Positions 28,140 to 36,703 of a DNA stretch of 64,000 nt are shown here, in pieces. The notes under the pieces were generated by a model. The model had not been told where the DNA came from and did no database searches. It saw nothing but the letters and a program-made list of their open reading frames with translations. The position numbers and the translations under genes were made by a program. Each line of letters starts with the position of its first letter. Position 1 is the first letter of the stretch. Source of the stretch: Pseudomonas sp. RGM2987 (GTDB lineage Bacteria > Pseudomonadota > Gammaproteobacteria > Pseudomonadales > Pseudomonadaceae); the NCBI RefSeq assembly GCF_022952855.1, contig NZ_JALJDX010000207.1, forward strand, positions 16,997 through 80,996, written 5' to 3'.

Positions 28140-29030
28140 ATGCGCGCCTTAGCTGACTTCATCATGCGGGGACGCGTGCAGGCCACGCTGGTTGTGGCCG
28201 GATCCGCGGCATTGCCGCTGTTGTTCTGGTTGAGTGCCGCCGCCGGGAGCCTGGTGCTCCTGCGGCGCGGTTCGGACGCCTTGAGCGTCCTGGGTATCGG
28301 GGTGTTGTCAGCGTTGGTGAGCTGGTACTTCCTGAAAGACCCGACGACACTTCTGGTGTTGCTTGGGGCTAGCGGCCTGGCGTTGATTCTGCGCGCCGGG
28401 CATACCTGGAACCGCGTGCTGCTATGCAGCGTGGCCGTGGGGTTGTTGTGTGCGGTGAGCCTGGGGACTGTGTTCAGTTCCATCATCGAATCACTGGCGC
28501 AGACGTTCGAGAACGTCCTGCCGCTGGCGATGGGTGGGGTCTACGAGACTCTCTCGGCAGACGAAAAGGCGTTTTTCACCAGCATGGCCACTCCGCTGAT
28601 GATCGTTTCGATAGCGGCGTCGTTGCAGATCTTTAGCGTGCTGTGCCTGATTCTTGGGCGCTATTGGCAGGCGTCGTTGTATAACCCCGGTGGTTTCGGG
28701 CGCGAATTTCGCGCAATCCGATTCCCCAAGAGCGTGGCGCTGTCACTGCTGGCCGTCATGTTTGTGGCCCCGTTTTTCGGGTTGCAGGCACTGATCCTGT
28801 TGCCGTTGTGCAGTGTACCGCTGGTCTTCGCCGGCCTGGCCCTGGTTCACGGGTTGGTGGCGCAGAAACGACTGGCTGCTTTCTGGCTGGTGGGGATGTA
28901 CGTGACGTTGTTGCCTTTCATGCACTTGCTCGGTCCGTTGCTCGTGGTCCTGGCCATCGTTGACAGCCTGATTGATTTTCGCGGTCGTATGGCATCCAAG
29001 GATGCCGACAACGCGAACGGTGAAGGTTAA
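28140..29030 (+). CDS. DUF2232-type integral membrane protein of the rpsR-rplI operon
   Basis: The 296-residue protein is predicted to have about eight membrane helices and no recognisable catalytic motif. It sits between rpsR and rplI, where Pseudomonas regularly has a YybS-like (DUF2232) membrane protein. Shared transcription with three ribosomal proteins suggests growth-linked expression, but the function is unknown. The residues between helices include a conserved-looking YNPGGFGREFRAIRFPK loop. The start at 28140 is preferred; a neighbouring ATG at 28136 is out of frame. Confidence 0.85.
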   Translation: MRALADFIMRGRVQATLVVAGSAALPLLFWLSAAAGSLVLLRRGSDALSVLGIGVLSALVSWYFLKDPTTLLVLLGASGLALILRAGHTWNRVLLCSVAVGLLCAVSLGTVFSSIIESLAQTFENVLPLAMGGVYETLSADEKAFFTSMATPLMIVSIAASLQIFSVLCLILGRYWQASLYNPGGFGREFRAIRFPKSVALSLLAVMFVAPFFGLQALILLPLCSVPLVFAGLALVHGLVAQKRLAAFWLVGMYVTLLPFMHLLGPLLVVLAIVDSLIDFRGRMASKDADNANGEG

Positions 29031-29048
29031 AAGTTAGAGGATTTTCAC

Positions 29049-29495
29049 ATGCAACTGATCCTTCTGGAAAAAATCGCCAACCTGGGCAACCTGGGCGACA
29101 AAGTAAACGTTAAGGCCGGCTACGGTCGTAACTACCTGCTGCCTTTCGGCAAAGCCACCGCTGCGACCGCTGCCAACCTGGCTGCGTTCGAAGAGCGTCG
29201 TGCTGAGCTGGAAAAAGCCGCCGCAGACCGTAAAGCATCGGCTGAAAGCCGCGCTGCCCAACTGGCTGAGCTGGAAGTGACCATCACTGCCACCGCTGGC
29301 GACGAAGGCAAGCTGTTCGGTTCGATCGGTACTCACGACATCGCTGACGCACTGACCGCCTCCGGCGTTGAAGTGGCAAAAAGCGAAGTTCGTCTGCCGA
29401 ACGGCACCATCCGCAACGTAGGCGAATTCGACGTAGCCGTGCACCTGCACGCCGAAGTTGAAGCCACCGTACGCGTTGTCGTGGTAGCAGCCTAA
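29049..29495 (+). CDS. rplI: 50S ribosomal protein L9
   Basis: L9 has two globular RNA-binding domains joined by a long helix and helps keep reading frame. The 148-residue product shows the N-domain ([32 protein letters not shown]), the connecting helix (about 40-75) and the C-domain ([36 protein letters not shown]). It closes the rpsF-rpsR-rplI operon and is followed by a terminator. Confidence 0.98.
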   Translation: MQLILLEKIANLGNLGDKVNVKAGYGRNYLLPFGKATAATAANLAAFEERRAELEKAAADRKASAESRAAQLAELEVTITATAGDEGKLFGSIGTHDIADALTASGVEVAKSEVRLPNGTIRNVGEFDVAVHLHAEVEATVRVVVVAA

Positions 29496-29540
29496 GCAAC
29501 ACCTGTCGGCTGGCACCCTCGGGTACTAGTCGGTAACATC

Positions 29541-29577
29541 GGGCACGATCCTGTTTACAGGTCGTGCCCTTTGTCTT
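29541..29577 (+). terminator. Rho-independent terminator after rplI
   Basis: Arms GGGCACGA and TCGTGCCC, extended inward by CCTG/CAGG, close on TTTA and run into TTTGTCTTT. It separates the ribosomal operon from dnaB by 46 bases, so dnaB needs its own promoter or read-through. Confidence 0.8.
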
Positions 29578-29622
29578 TCTGCAATGCCGATTTCCCCTGC
29601 GTTTCCCAAGAATCAAGTGGCC

Positions 29623-31020
29623 ATGAACGAAATCACCGCTCCCGAGCAATACGATCTGCAAACCGCTGCCCTGAAGGTGCCGCCGCATTCCATCGAGGCC
29701 GAACAGGCTGTGCTCGGTGGCCTGATGCTGGACAACAACGCCTGGGAACGCGTGCTCGATCAAGTGTCCGACGGCGATTTCTACCGGCATGACCATCGCC
29801 TGATTTTCCGTGCGATCGCCAAGTTGGCCGATCAGAACATGCCGATCGACGTCGTGACCCTGGCCGAGCAGTTGGACAAGGAAGGCCAGACGTCCCAGGT
29901 CGGCGGCCTTGGTTACCTCGGTGAGCTGGCGAAAAACACGCCGTCCGTCGCCAACATCAAGGCTTATGCGCAAATCGTCCGGCAACGGGCGACCTTGCGC
30001 CAGCTGATCGGCATCAGCACCGAAATCGCCGACAGCGCATTCAACCCCGAAGGCCGCACCGCCGAGGAGATCCTCGACGAAGCCGAACGGCAGATCTTCC
30101 AGATCGCCGAGGCCCGGCCGAAGACCGGTGGCCCGGTGGGCGTCAACGAACTGCTGACCAAGGCCATTGACCGTATCGATACGCTGTTCAACACCGCGGA
30201 CGCGATCACAGGCCTGTCGACCGGCTACACCGACCTCGACGAGAAGACCAGCGGCCTGCAGCCATCGGACCTGATCATCGTCGCCGGCCGTCCGTCCATG
30301 GGGAAGACCACCTTCGCGATGAACCTGGTGGAAAACGCCGTACTGCGCAGCGACAAGGCGGTCCTGGTCTACTCCCTGGAGATGCCAGGCGAATCGCTGA
30401 TCATGCGGATGCTCTCTTCCCTGGGGCGTATCGACCAGACCAAGGTCCGTTCCGGCCAACTGGAAGATGACGACTGGCCACGCCTGACCTCGGCGGTCAA
30501 CCTGCTCAACGACCGCAAGCTGTTCATCGACGATACGGCCGGCATCAGCCCGTCGGAAATGCGCGCCCGTACCCGACGCCTGGTGCGTGAGCACGGTGAG
30601 GTCGGCTTGATCATGATCGACTACCTGCAATTAATGCAGATCCCCGGTTCCAGCGGCGACAACCGGACCAACGAGATTTCCGAGATCTCCCGTTCCCTCA
30701 AAGCCCTGGCCAAGGAATTCAATTGCCCGGTGGTGGCGCTCTCCCAGCTGAACCGCTCCCTGGAGCAGCGTCCCAACAAACGCCCGGTGAACTCCGACTT
30801 GCGTGAGTCGGGTGCGATCGAGCAGGACGCCGACGTCATCATGTTCGTGTACCGCGACGAGGTGTATCACCCGGAAACGGAGCACAAGGGCATCGCCGAA
30901 ATCATCATCGGCAAGCAGCGGAACGGCCCGATCGGGTTTATCCGCCTGGCGTTCATCGGCAAGTACACGCGGTTCGAGAACTTGGCGCCGGGCAGCTATA
31001 ACTTTGATGATGATGAATAA
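29623..31020 (+). CDS. dnaB: Replicative DNA helicase DnaB
   Basis: DnaB is the hexameric 5'-3' helicase at the replication fork. The 465-residue product has the N-terminal primase-binding domain (VPPHSIEAEQAVLGGLMLD), a linker, and the RecA-type motor with Walker A GRPSMGKTTFAMNL, Walker B MIDYLQLM and the arginine-finger region SDLRESGAIEQDADV. No intein is present. The start at 29623 (MNEITAPEQYDL) fits the genus; the frame opens 13 codons earlier but over the terminator region. Confidence 0.97.
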   Translation: MNEITAPEQYDLQTAALKVPPHSIEAEQAVLGGLMLDNNAWERVLDQVSDGDFYRHDHRLIFRAIAKLADQNMPIDVVTLAEQLDKEGQTSQVGGLGYLGELAKNTPSVANIKAYAQIVRQRATLRQLIGISTEIADSAFNPEGRTAEEILDEAERQIFQIAEARPKTGGPVGVNELLTKAIDRIDTLFNTADAITGLSTGYTDLDEKTSGLQPSDLIIVAGRPSMGKTTFAMNLVENAVLRSDKAVLVYSLEMPGESLIMRMLSSLGRIDQTKVRSGQLEDDDWPRLTSAVNLLNDRKLFIDDTAGISPSEMRARTRRLVREHGEVGLIMIDYLQLMQIPGSSGDNRTNEISEISRSLKALAKEFNCPVVALSQLNRSLEQRPNKRPVNSDLRESGAIEQDADVIMFVYRDEVYHPETEHKGIAEIIIGKQRNGPIGFIRLAFIGKYTRFENLAPGSYNFDDDE

Positions 31021-31053
31021 GACCTTCTCTTTTTGAAGGACTGCAATGCTCCT

Positions 31054-31143
31054 TGTGGGAGCGGGCTTGCTCGCGAAAGCGGTGGATCAGTCGACATCGA
31101 TGTTGGATGTCCGTCCGCCTTCGCGAGCAAGCCCGCTCCCACA
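31054..31143. repeat. REP doublet, family B
   Basis: Inverted copies of GTGGGAGCGGGCTTGCTCGC around a 40-base centre containing CGACATCGATGTTG, a further small palindrome. It lies just after dnaB. Confidence 0.88.
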
Positions 31144-31241
31144 GGGGAATGCGCTATTTCCGACCATAGCCGTCGGACTTGATCATTTTTTGTGCTATAT
31201 TCCGCGCCCGCGATTTTTCATCTTCTATACCGGTCATCGAC

Positions 31242-33554
31242 ATGCAAGCAGCCAAGCCGTTATTTGACTATCCCAAGTACTGGGCCGAATGTTTCGGTCC
31301 GGCGCCGTTCCTGCCCATGAGCAGGGAGGAGATGGATCAGCTCGGCTGGGATTCGTGCGACATCATCATCGTCACCGGTGATGCCTACGTCGACCACCCA
31401 TCGTTCGGCATGGCGATCATCGGCCGTCTGCTGGAAGCCCAGGGCTTTCGCGTGGGGATCATTGCCCAGCCGAACTGGCAGTCCAAGGACGACTTCATGA
31501 AGCTCGGCGAGCCCAACCTGTTTTTCGGTGTCGCGGCCGGCAACATGGACTCGATGATCAACCGCTACACCGCCGACAAGAAAATCCGCTCCGACGACGC
31601 CTATACCCCCGGCGGCCTGGCGGGCAGGCGGCCGGACCGTGCGAGCCTGGTCTACAGCCAGCGCTGCAAGGAAGCCTACAAGCATGTGCCGATCGTGCTT
31701 GGCGGCATCGAGGCGTCCCTGCGGCGCATCGCCCACTACGATTACTGGCAGGATCGGGTGCGCAACTCGATCCTGATCGATGCCTGCGCCGACATCCTGC
31801 TCTACGGCAACGCCGAGCGGGCGATTGTCGAAGTCGCCCAGCGCCTGTCCTACGGCCACAAGATCGAAGACATCACCGATGTGCGTGGCACCGCATTCAT
31901 CCGCCGCGACACGCCGCAAGGTTGGTACGAGGTGGACTCCACCCGCATCGACCGCCCGGGCAAGATCGACAAGATCATCAACCCGTACGTGAACACCCAG
32001 GACACTCAAGCCTGCGCCATCGAGCAGGAAAAAGGGTCGACTTTTTCAAGTGCAGAAGACCCGAGCGAAGCCAAGGTCGTGCAGATCCTGGCAAGCCCGA
32101 AAATGACCCGGGACAAGACCGTGATCCGCCTGCCTTCGGTGGAGAAGGTGCGCAACGACGCGGTGCTCTACGCCCACGCCAACCGCGTACTGCACCTGGA
32201 AACCAACCCGGGCAACGCCCGTGCCCTGGTGCAGAAGCACGGCGAAGTCGATGTCTGGTTCAATCCGCCGCCCATTCCGATGACCACCGAGGAAATGGAC
32301 TACGTGTTCGGCATGCCCTACGCACGTGTCCCGCACCCGGCCTATGGCAAGGAAAAGATTCCAGCCTACGAGATGATCCGTTTCTCGGTGAACATCATGC
32401 GTGGCTGCTTTGGCGGCTGCACGTTCTGCTCGATCACCGAGCACGAAGGCCGGATCATCCAGAACCGTTCCGAAGAATCGATCATCCGCGAGATCGAAGA
32501 GATCCGTGACAAGGTCCCAGGCTTCACCGGGGTGATTTCCGACCTCGGCGGCCCGACCGCGAACATGTACCGCATCGCCTGCAAGACGCCGGAAATAGAA
32601 TCCGCGTGCCGCAAGCCGTCCTGCGTGTTCCCCGGCATCTGCCCGAACCTGAACACCGACCATTCCTCGCTGATCCAGCTGTACCGCAGCGCCCGGGCGT
32701 TGCCTGGGGTGAAGAAGATCCTCATCGCCTCCGGCCTGCGTTACGACCTGGCGGTCGAGTCACCGGAGTACGTCAAGGAACTGGTGACCCACCATGTCGG
32801 CGGTTACCTGAAGATCGCCCCGGAGCACACCGAGGAAGGCCCGCTCAACCAGATGATGAAGCCGGGTATCGGCAGCTATGACCGGTTCAAGCGGATGTTC
32901 GAGAAGTACACCAAGGAAGCCGGGAAAGAGCAGTACCTGATTCCGTACTTCATCGCCGCCCACCCGGGCACCACCGATGAAGACATGATGAACCTGGCGC
33001 TGTGGCTCAAGGGCAACGGCTTCCGGGCCGACCAGGTGCAGGCGTTCTACCCGTCGCCGATGGCCACCGCCACGGCCATGTACCACTCGGGCAAGAACCC
33101 GCTGCGCAAGGTCACCTACAAGAGCGACGGGGTGACCATCGTCAAGAGCGAGGAGCAGCGCCGCCTGCACAAGGCCTTCCTGCGCTATCACGACCCCAAG
33201 GGTTGGCCGATGCTGCGTGAAGCCCTGACGCGCATGGGCCGTGCCGACCTGATCGGGCCAGGCAAGAACCAGTTGATCCCGTTGCACCAGCCGGCCACCG
33301 ACAGCTACCAGAGTGCCCGACGCAAGAACTCGACGCCGGCTGGCAGCCACAAAGTGGGCAAGGACACCACCAGGATCCTGACCCAGCACACCGGCCTCCC
33401 ACCGCGCGCCAGCGACGGCGGCAATGCGTGGGACAAGCGCGAGCAAGCCAAGGCCGCGGCGTTCGCCCGCAACCAGCAGGCCGCCAAGGAGCGTAAGGAC
33501 GCGGCCAAGGGCAAGGGGCCGAAGCCTGCGCGCAAGCCTGTGGTACCGCGCTGA
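31242..33554 (+). CDS. YgiQ family radical SAM protein
   Basis: The 770-residue protein belongs to the large YgiQ family of unknown reaction. It has an N-terminal cobalamin-binding-like Rossmann region ([20 protein letters not shown], residues about 35-60), a radical SAM core with the cluster motif in [19 protein letters not shown] (about residue 387), and a C-terminal Lys/Ala-rich disordered tail of ~80 residues. The start at 31242 ([14 protein letters not shown]) matches the family; the frame is open for 21 more codons upstream. It is a single-gene unit with its own terminator. Confidence 0.9.
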   Translation: MQAAKPLFDYPKYWAECFGPAPFLPMSREEMDQLGWDSCDIIIVTGDAYVDHPSFGMAIIGRLLEAQGFRVGIIAQPNWQSKDDFMKLGEPNLFFGVAAGNMDSMINRYTADKKIRSDDAYTPGGLAGRRPDRASLVYSQRCKEAYKHVPIVLGGIEASLRRIAHYDYWQDRVRNSILIDACADILLYGNAERAIVEVAQRLSYGHKIEDITDVRGTAFIRRDTPQGWYEVDSTRIDRPGKIDKIINPYVNTQDTQACAIEQEKGSTFSSAEDPSEAKVVQILASPKMTRDKTVIRLPSVEKVRNDAVLYAHANRVLHLETNPGNARALVQKHGEVDVWFNPPPIPMTTEEMDYVFGMPYARVPHPAYGKEKIPAYEMIRFSVNIMRGCFGGCTFCSITEHEGRIIQNRSEESIIREIEEIRDKVPGFTGVISDLGGPTANMYRIACKTPEIESACRKPSCVFPGICPNLNTDHSSLIQLYRSARALPGVKKILIASGLRYDLAVESPEYVKELVTHHVGGYLKIAPEHTEEGPLNQMMKPGIGSYDRFKRMFEKYTKEAGKEQYLIPYFIAAHPGTTDEDMMNLALWLKGNGFRADQVQAFYPSPMATATAMYHSGKNPLRKVTYKSDGVTIVKSEEQRRLHKAFLRYHDPKGWPMLREALTRMGRADLIGPGKNQLIPLHQPATDSYQSARRKNSTPAGSHKVGKDTTRILTQHTGLPPRASDGGNAWDKREQAKAAAFARNQQAAKERKDAAKGKGPKPARKPVVPR

Positions 33555-33571
33555 TCCCTGAGCGATAACGT

Positions 33572-33604
33572 AAAACGCCAGCCGAAGTGCTGGCGTTTTG
33601 CTTT
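33572..33604 (+). terminator. Rho-independent terminator after the radical SAM gene
   Basis: Arms AAAACGCCAGC and GCTGGCGTTTT around CGAAGT, followed by GCTTTC. It also marks the left border of the accessory island. Confidence 0.9.
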
Positions 33605-33732
33605 CTAGCGACGGTGCTGGCCGTTTGTTATCGTGGCGCCCGCCAATGCTTGCTGTTTTTCACCGGGAAGTGCAGACGGCCACAGGTTCAGTGTTGGTAA
33701 AAGACATTTCTCGACTGCCAAGGACGATAGAC

Positions 33733-34653
33733 ATGAGCACCCAGCTGCCGGGCATCGGCATGGACAACACTTTCTCCCAATTCATGGCCCGCCAACGCAT
33801 CGAAAGCCAGATCAACCTGCCGCGCTTGTTCGCCGCCATTGATGCCGACCCCGGTATTGTCGGCGCTGGCGTGGTGTACATCGACGCCGAATTCAACGTG
33901 GTGACCCTGCGCGAGTTCAAGCCGATCTGCAGCATTAAGCCCAAGCGGATCATCTTGCGTGAGGCGCAGAAATACGTTGCTCCGCAGCAATTTGCTCAGC
34001 AAGTACAGAGCAATCCGCGTGAGTCGCGTTTAGTCATAGAGGCTGTGAATACAACACTTTCATGCGCGGGAGCGGTAATCAGTTGGGTAGTGATTGCCAG
34101 CGGAACCATCCTGGTACCCTTCAGTGCCGGGGCCAGTGGTGTGATGGTCGCGATTGCCTGGACTGCTGCGGGCGCCAGCACTTTACAGTGCCTCAACGGG
34201 GTTGGCCGGACCACACTTGAGGTGACCAAGCCTGACATCAACGATTGGCTGGACAGCGAAGCCTGGTACCAGAATGTTGCTATTGGGTTGGATGCCGCTT
34301 CCCTGGTGGGTGTTGGCGCTTCCGCGTTGACTACCATCAAGCTTGTCAGGGTTGCGAAGGCGACGACTGGGAAAAGTCTGCGCGAAGTACTTCGCGGGTT
34401 TAACAGGCAGGAGCGGGCGAAGCTGACTAAGGAGTTGCTGAGTATCAATGATCCAAGGCTGACCTCGAAGATGCTAAAGCTCAAGCAATTGGCTGGTGAG
34501 TTGCCCAAGCGTTTCACAGCCACCCAGATTAAGCATGGCACCGTCACCCAAATCAAAGACTCATTAGGTGCCGCCATCGGTCTCACCGGAAGTGCCTTGT
34601 CAGGCAATGTGAAAACTATCGCAATCGGTCTCTATGAGGAGATTGAAGAGTGA
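33733..34653 (+). CDS. Putative membrane-active (pore-forming type) toxin, unrecognised family
   Basis: The 306-residue product has no family I can name. Residues 1-80 are soluble and GC-rich in coding (MSTQLPGIGMDNTFSQFMAR; AEFNVVTLREFKPICSIKPK). Residues ~100-153 form long hydrophobic, Gly/Ala-rich segments, a second lies at 181-206 and a third at 278-300, with a basic region between (Lys/Arg-rich, 208-262). From about residue 78 codon use turns more AT-rich. There is no signal peptide or evident secretion domain. Five paralogous membrane proteins follow directly, the first starting inside its stop codon. Pore-like toxins are classically neutralised by polytopic membrane immunity proteins, which this layout resembles; the toxin role is inference. 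Confidence 0.55.
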   Translation: MSTQLPGIGMDNTFSQFMARQRIESQINLPRLFAAIDADPGIVGAGVVYIDAEFNVVTLREFKPICSIKPKRIILREAQKYVAPQQFAQQVQSNPRESRLVIEAVNTTLSCAGAVISWVVIASGTILVPFSAGASGVMVAIAWTAAGASTLQCLNGVGRTTLEVTKPDINDWLDSEAWYQNVAIGLDAASLVGVGASALTTIKLVRVAKATTGKSLREVLRGFNRQERAKLTKELLSINDPRLTSKMLKLKQLAGELPKRFTATQIKHGTVTQIKDSLGAAIGLTGSALSGNVKTIAIGLYEEIEE

Positions 34654-35111
34654 ATGACGTGCTCACGCTCAGGGCTTTTTTCAGGCATTACTTCCCGGCA
34701 TTTCTTGGTGGGGTCTTTGCTGCTTATTTCTCAATCGCATTTGCCATCGCGCTGTCTTACTCGACTTATTTCAACGATATTCCCTTGGCTGAATTCGGGT
34801 TCTACCCATTACTGGCCGGAGCTGTAGTAGCGCTTTTGCTTGTCCATAGCAATTTCATGATTTTGCGTGGCAGACCAAAATGGGTCAGGGTGGTAAATGG
34901 GATTTTCGTGTCGTGCCTGTTGTTCGTACTGCCGATGATTAACTACCGTCCTAATGAAGTTGTTTATGGGCTATCGATACTGGCCCCTTTGCTGGGGTTG
35001 CTTTTCATCAATAGCAAGGGGCAAAGAGCAATGCGCAGCCACATGGTAGAAATCCGCCATCAACGCGAGGCAATTATCCGGGCTACCAAAGCTTCACGGG
35101 CGCGTCACTGA
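34650..35111 (+). CDS. Array membrane protein 1 (putative immunity protein)
   Basis: A 153-residue protein with about four membrane helices, then a basic cytoplasmic tail. Shared family features are FRHYFPAFLGG at the start, NFMILRGRP after helix 2, RPNEVVYGL before helix 4, and LLGLLFINSKGQRAMRSHMVEIRHQRE at the end (read in two parts). The GTG start overlaps the toxin-like gene stop (GTGA), and its ribosome-binding site GAGGAG lies within that gene's last codons, so translation is coupled. It is the copy most likely to be the cognate partner because it is the adjacent one. Family unknown. Confidence 0.75.
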   Translation: MNDVLTLRAFFRHYFPAFLGGVFAAYFSIAFAIALSYSTYFNDIPLAEFGFYPLLAGAVVALLLVHSNFMILRGRPKWVRVVNGIFVSCLLFVLPMINYRPNEVVYGLSILAPLLGLLFINSKGQRAMRSHMVEIRHQREAIIRATKASRARH

Positions 35112-35161
35112 GCCCATTCGCTCGGCGGTCCGACTGCGAATTTGTACCGTTGCCTACAAGA

Positions 35162-35215
35162 GGAACTGTCCTGACCATTGCCATACGCCTAAACGAGGGG
35201 ATCGACAGTGAATGA
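35162..35215 (+). pseudogene. Residual toxin 3' end before array gene 2
   Basis: Read in the frame ending at the TGA at 35213, this spacer encodes GTVLTIAIRLNEGIDSE, which aligns with the last residues of the 306-residue protein (GNVKTIAIGLYEEIEE). As at the intact junction, the stop lies just inside array gene 2 and the GAGGGG ribosome-binding site sits in the Glu-Gly codons. It lacks any start of its own, so it is a fragment left by duplication. Confidence 0.65.
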
Positions 35216-35669
35216 GCGGCCCAGCATCCGCAGTTTTTTGTTTAAATATTTTCCCGTCTTCATAGGGGCGATAATGGCGTCGGTCTTTGCCTTGGTGTTC
35301 GCTGTTCCGCTGTTCTTTGACAGCTATTTCCGGGACCTTTCCCTGGCCGATGACGCGAAATGGTCGTTTCTGAGCGGAGTTGCCCTTACCCTTGTCATTG
35401 TGCATTGCAATTTCATGATCGCGCGCGGACGTCCGCGCTGGGTGTTGCTGTTGTCGATGGTGCTGGGCCTTTGTTTTTTATGTGTACTGCCCACAATTGA
35501 ATATCGACCCAACAGGCTGATTTACAGTTTGAGTCTGCTTTTTCCACTGCTCGCCCTCTTGCTGCTCAACAGCAAGCGCCATCGGGAAATGCGCCGCAAA
35601 CTGGTGAAAATTCGCCACCAACGCGAACTCATTATCCAAGCTATCAAAAGCCCTAGGTCCCGCCGATGA
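35208..35669 (+). CDS. Array membrane protein 2 (putative immunity paralogue)
   Basis: A 153-residue, four-helix membrane protein paralogous to its neighbours: FLFKYFPVFIGAIMAS at the start, HCNFMIARGRPRW, LPTIEYRPN, and LLLLNSKRHREMRRKLVKIRHQRE (two joined blocks) before a basic end. It starts with GTG inside the residual toxin end (35162-35215). The conserved tail and variable N-terminal half fit a set of immunity proteins of differing specificity. Function unproven. Confidence 0.75.
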   Translation: MNERPSIRSFLFKYFPVFIGAIMASVFALVFAVPLFFDSYFRDLSLADDAKWSFLSGVALTLVIVHCNFMIARGRPRWVLLLSMVLGLCFLCVLPTIEYRPNRLIYSLSLLFPLLALLLLNSKRHREMRRKLVKIRHQRELIIQAIKSPRSRR

Positions 35670-35752
35670 GTGGTAGGGAGTCATCGGAGTTTACAGGCAA
35701 CGGCCATGTGAAGACCATCGCCGTCGGCCTGTACGAGGAGTTCACGGAATGA
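35666..35752 (+). pseudogene. 28-codon residual toxin 3' end between array genes 2 and 3
   Basis: This small frame begins ATG inside the stop of array gene 2 (ATGA) and ends TGA inside the start of array gene 3 (ATGA). Its C-terminal half, GNGHVKTIAVGLYEEFTE, is nearly the C-terminus of the 306-residue protein. It may still be translated, passing ribosomes from gene 2 to gene 3, and the GAGGAG in its Glu-Glu codons is the ribosome-binding site of gene 3. Confidence 0.7.
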
Positions 35753-36210
35753 TCGGCGGCGGATCGCTGAAGGGCTTCCTTGCCCGTTATTTTCCGGTGT
35801 TCATGGGCACCATCCTACTGGCCTGCTTTTCAGGATCAACGTTGCTGGTGCTGGCTGGAACGACTTACTGGCGTGCTTTGGAACCCTCCGTCAGGGCCAA
35901 CTGTGTCGGGCTCGGGACCTTGGCCCTGGTATTGGTCCTGGTAGTGGGCAACTTCTTGATTGCTCGCGGGCGTGCCTGGGCCGTCTGGTGTGTAGCGGGT
36001 TACTTTTTGGGCTGTCTGGGGGCGGTGATTCCGATGTTTGCTTACCGGCCGCATCAAGGCGCTTATTTGTTCGCGCTGCTGCTGCCGCTGCTGGGATTAC
36101 TACTGCTCAACAGCAAACACCACCGGGAAATGCGCAGCAAGCTGGTCGACATCCGCCGCCAGCGCCAACTCATCATCCAAGCCGCTAAAGCGTCACGCTC
36201 CCGCCGCTGA
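35749..36210 (+). CDS. Array membrane protein 3 (putative immunity paralogue)
   Basis: A 153-residue, four-helix membrane protein with the family blocks FLARYFPVFMGT, NFLIARGRAW, FAYRPHQGAYL and LLLLNSKHHREMRSKLVDIR, ending in KASRSRR. It starts ATG in the stop codon of the residual toxin fragment. Its middle portion is the most diverged of the five (for example, it lacks the HCN before FM). The 37-base spacer after it may hold a third, badly eroded toxin end (ACCTATCGCCGTC resembles ACCATCGCCGTC). Confidence 0.75.
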   Translation: MIGGGSLKGFLARYFPVFMGTILLACFSGSTLLVLAGTTYWRALEPSVRANCVGLGTLALVLVLVVGNFLIARGRAWAVWCVAGYFLGCLGAVIPMFAYRPHQGAYLFALLLPLLGLLLLNSKHHREMRSKLVDIRRQRQLIIQAAKASRSRR

Positions 36211-36247
36211 GCTGATTCGCTAACCTATCGCCGTCTTAGGAGAGGTA

Positions 36248-36703
36248 ATGGACGATCTGAGTCTGCCGCGTTTTCTAGTGCGCTATTTCCCGACCTTCAT
36301 TGGCGGGATTTTCGCGGCACTGTTATCGCTGGGCTGTGCAGCTCCCTTGCTGGTGACGTCTTACCTGCCCAGGGCCTCAATCGGTGAGCAAGCGACCTGG
36401 TCGGTGCTGGGGGGCGCGGCAGTCACGTTGATCGTGGTGCATTGCAATTTCATGGTGGTGCGCGGCAGGCCGCAATGGGTCTGGGGATTGGTCGCGGTGC
36501 TGGTCTTATGCCTGCTGGGCGTATTACCCACTATCGAGGATCGCCCGCATAAAGTCATCTATACGTTGGCGGTGTTGTTCCCGCTATTGGGCTTGCTGTT
36601 ACTCAACAGCAAGCGCCACCGTGAAATGCGCAGTAAGCTGGTCGAGATTCGCGAGCAACGCGAGTCTCTTAAAAAAGCCATGAAAAAGGGGAGGCGTCAT
36701 TGA
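36248..36703 (+). CDS. Array membrane protein 4 (putative immunity paralogue)
   Basis: A 151-residue, four-helix membrane protein close to array protein 2 (HCNFMVVRGRPQW, LPTIEDRPHK, LLLLNSKRHREMRSKLVEIR). The C-terminal end KKAMKKGRRH differs from the KASRSRR end of others. The start follows TTAGGAGAGG. Its stop overlaps the TTG start of gene 5 by four bases. Confidence 0.75.
   Translation: MDDLSLPRFLVRYFPTFIGGIFAALLSLGCAAPLLVTSYLPRASIGEQATWSVLGGAAVTLIVVHCNFMVVRGRPQWVWGLVAVLVLCLLGVLPTIEDRPHKVIYTLAVLFPLLGLLLLNSKRHREMRSKLVEIREQRESLKKAMKKGRRH

Noticed and set aside
31173..31201. A sigma-70 promoter (TCGGAC-17-TATATT) before the radical SAM gene.
   Set aside because: The -10 is fair but the -35 is poor and the better TTGATC is only 11 bases away, so no promoter is claimed.
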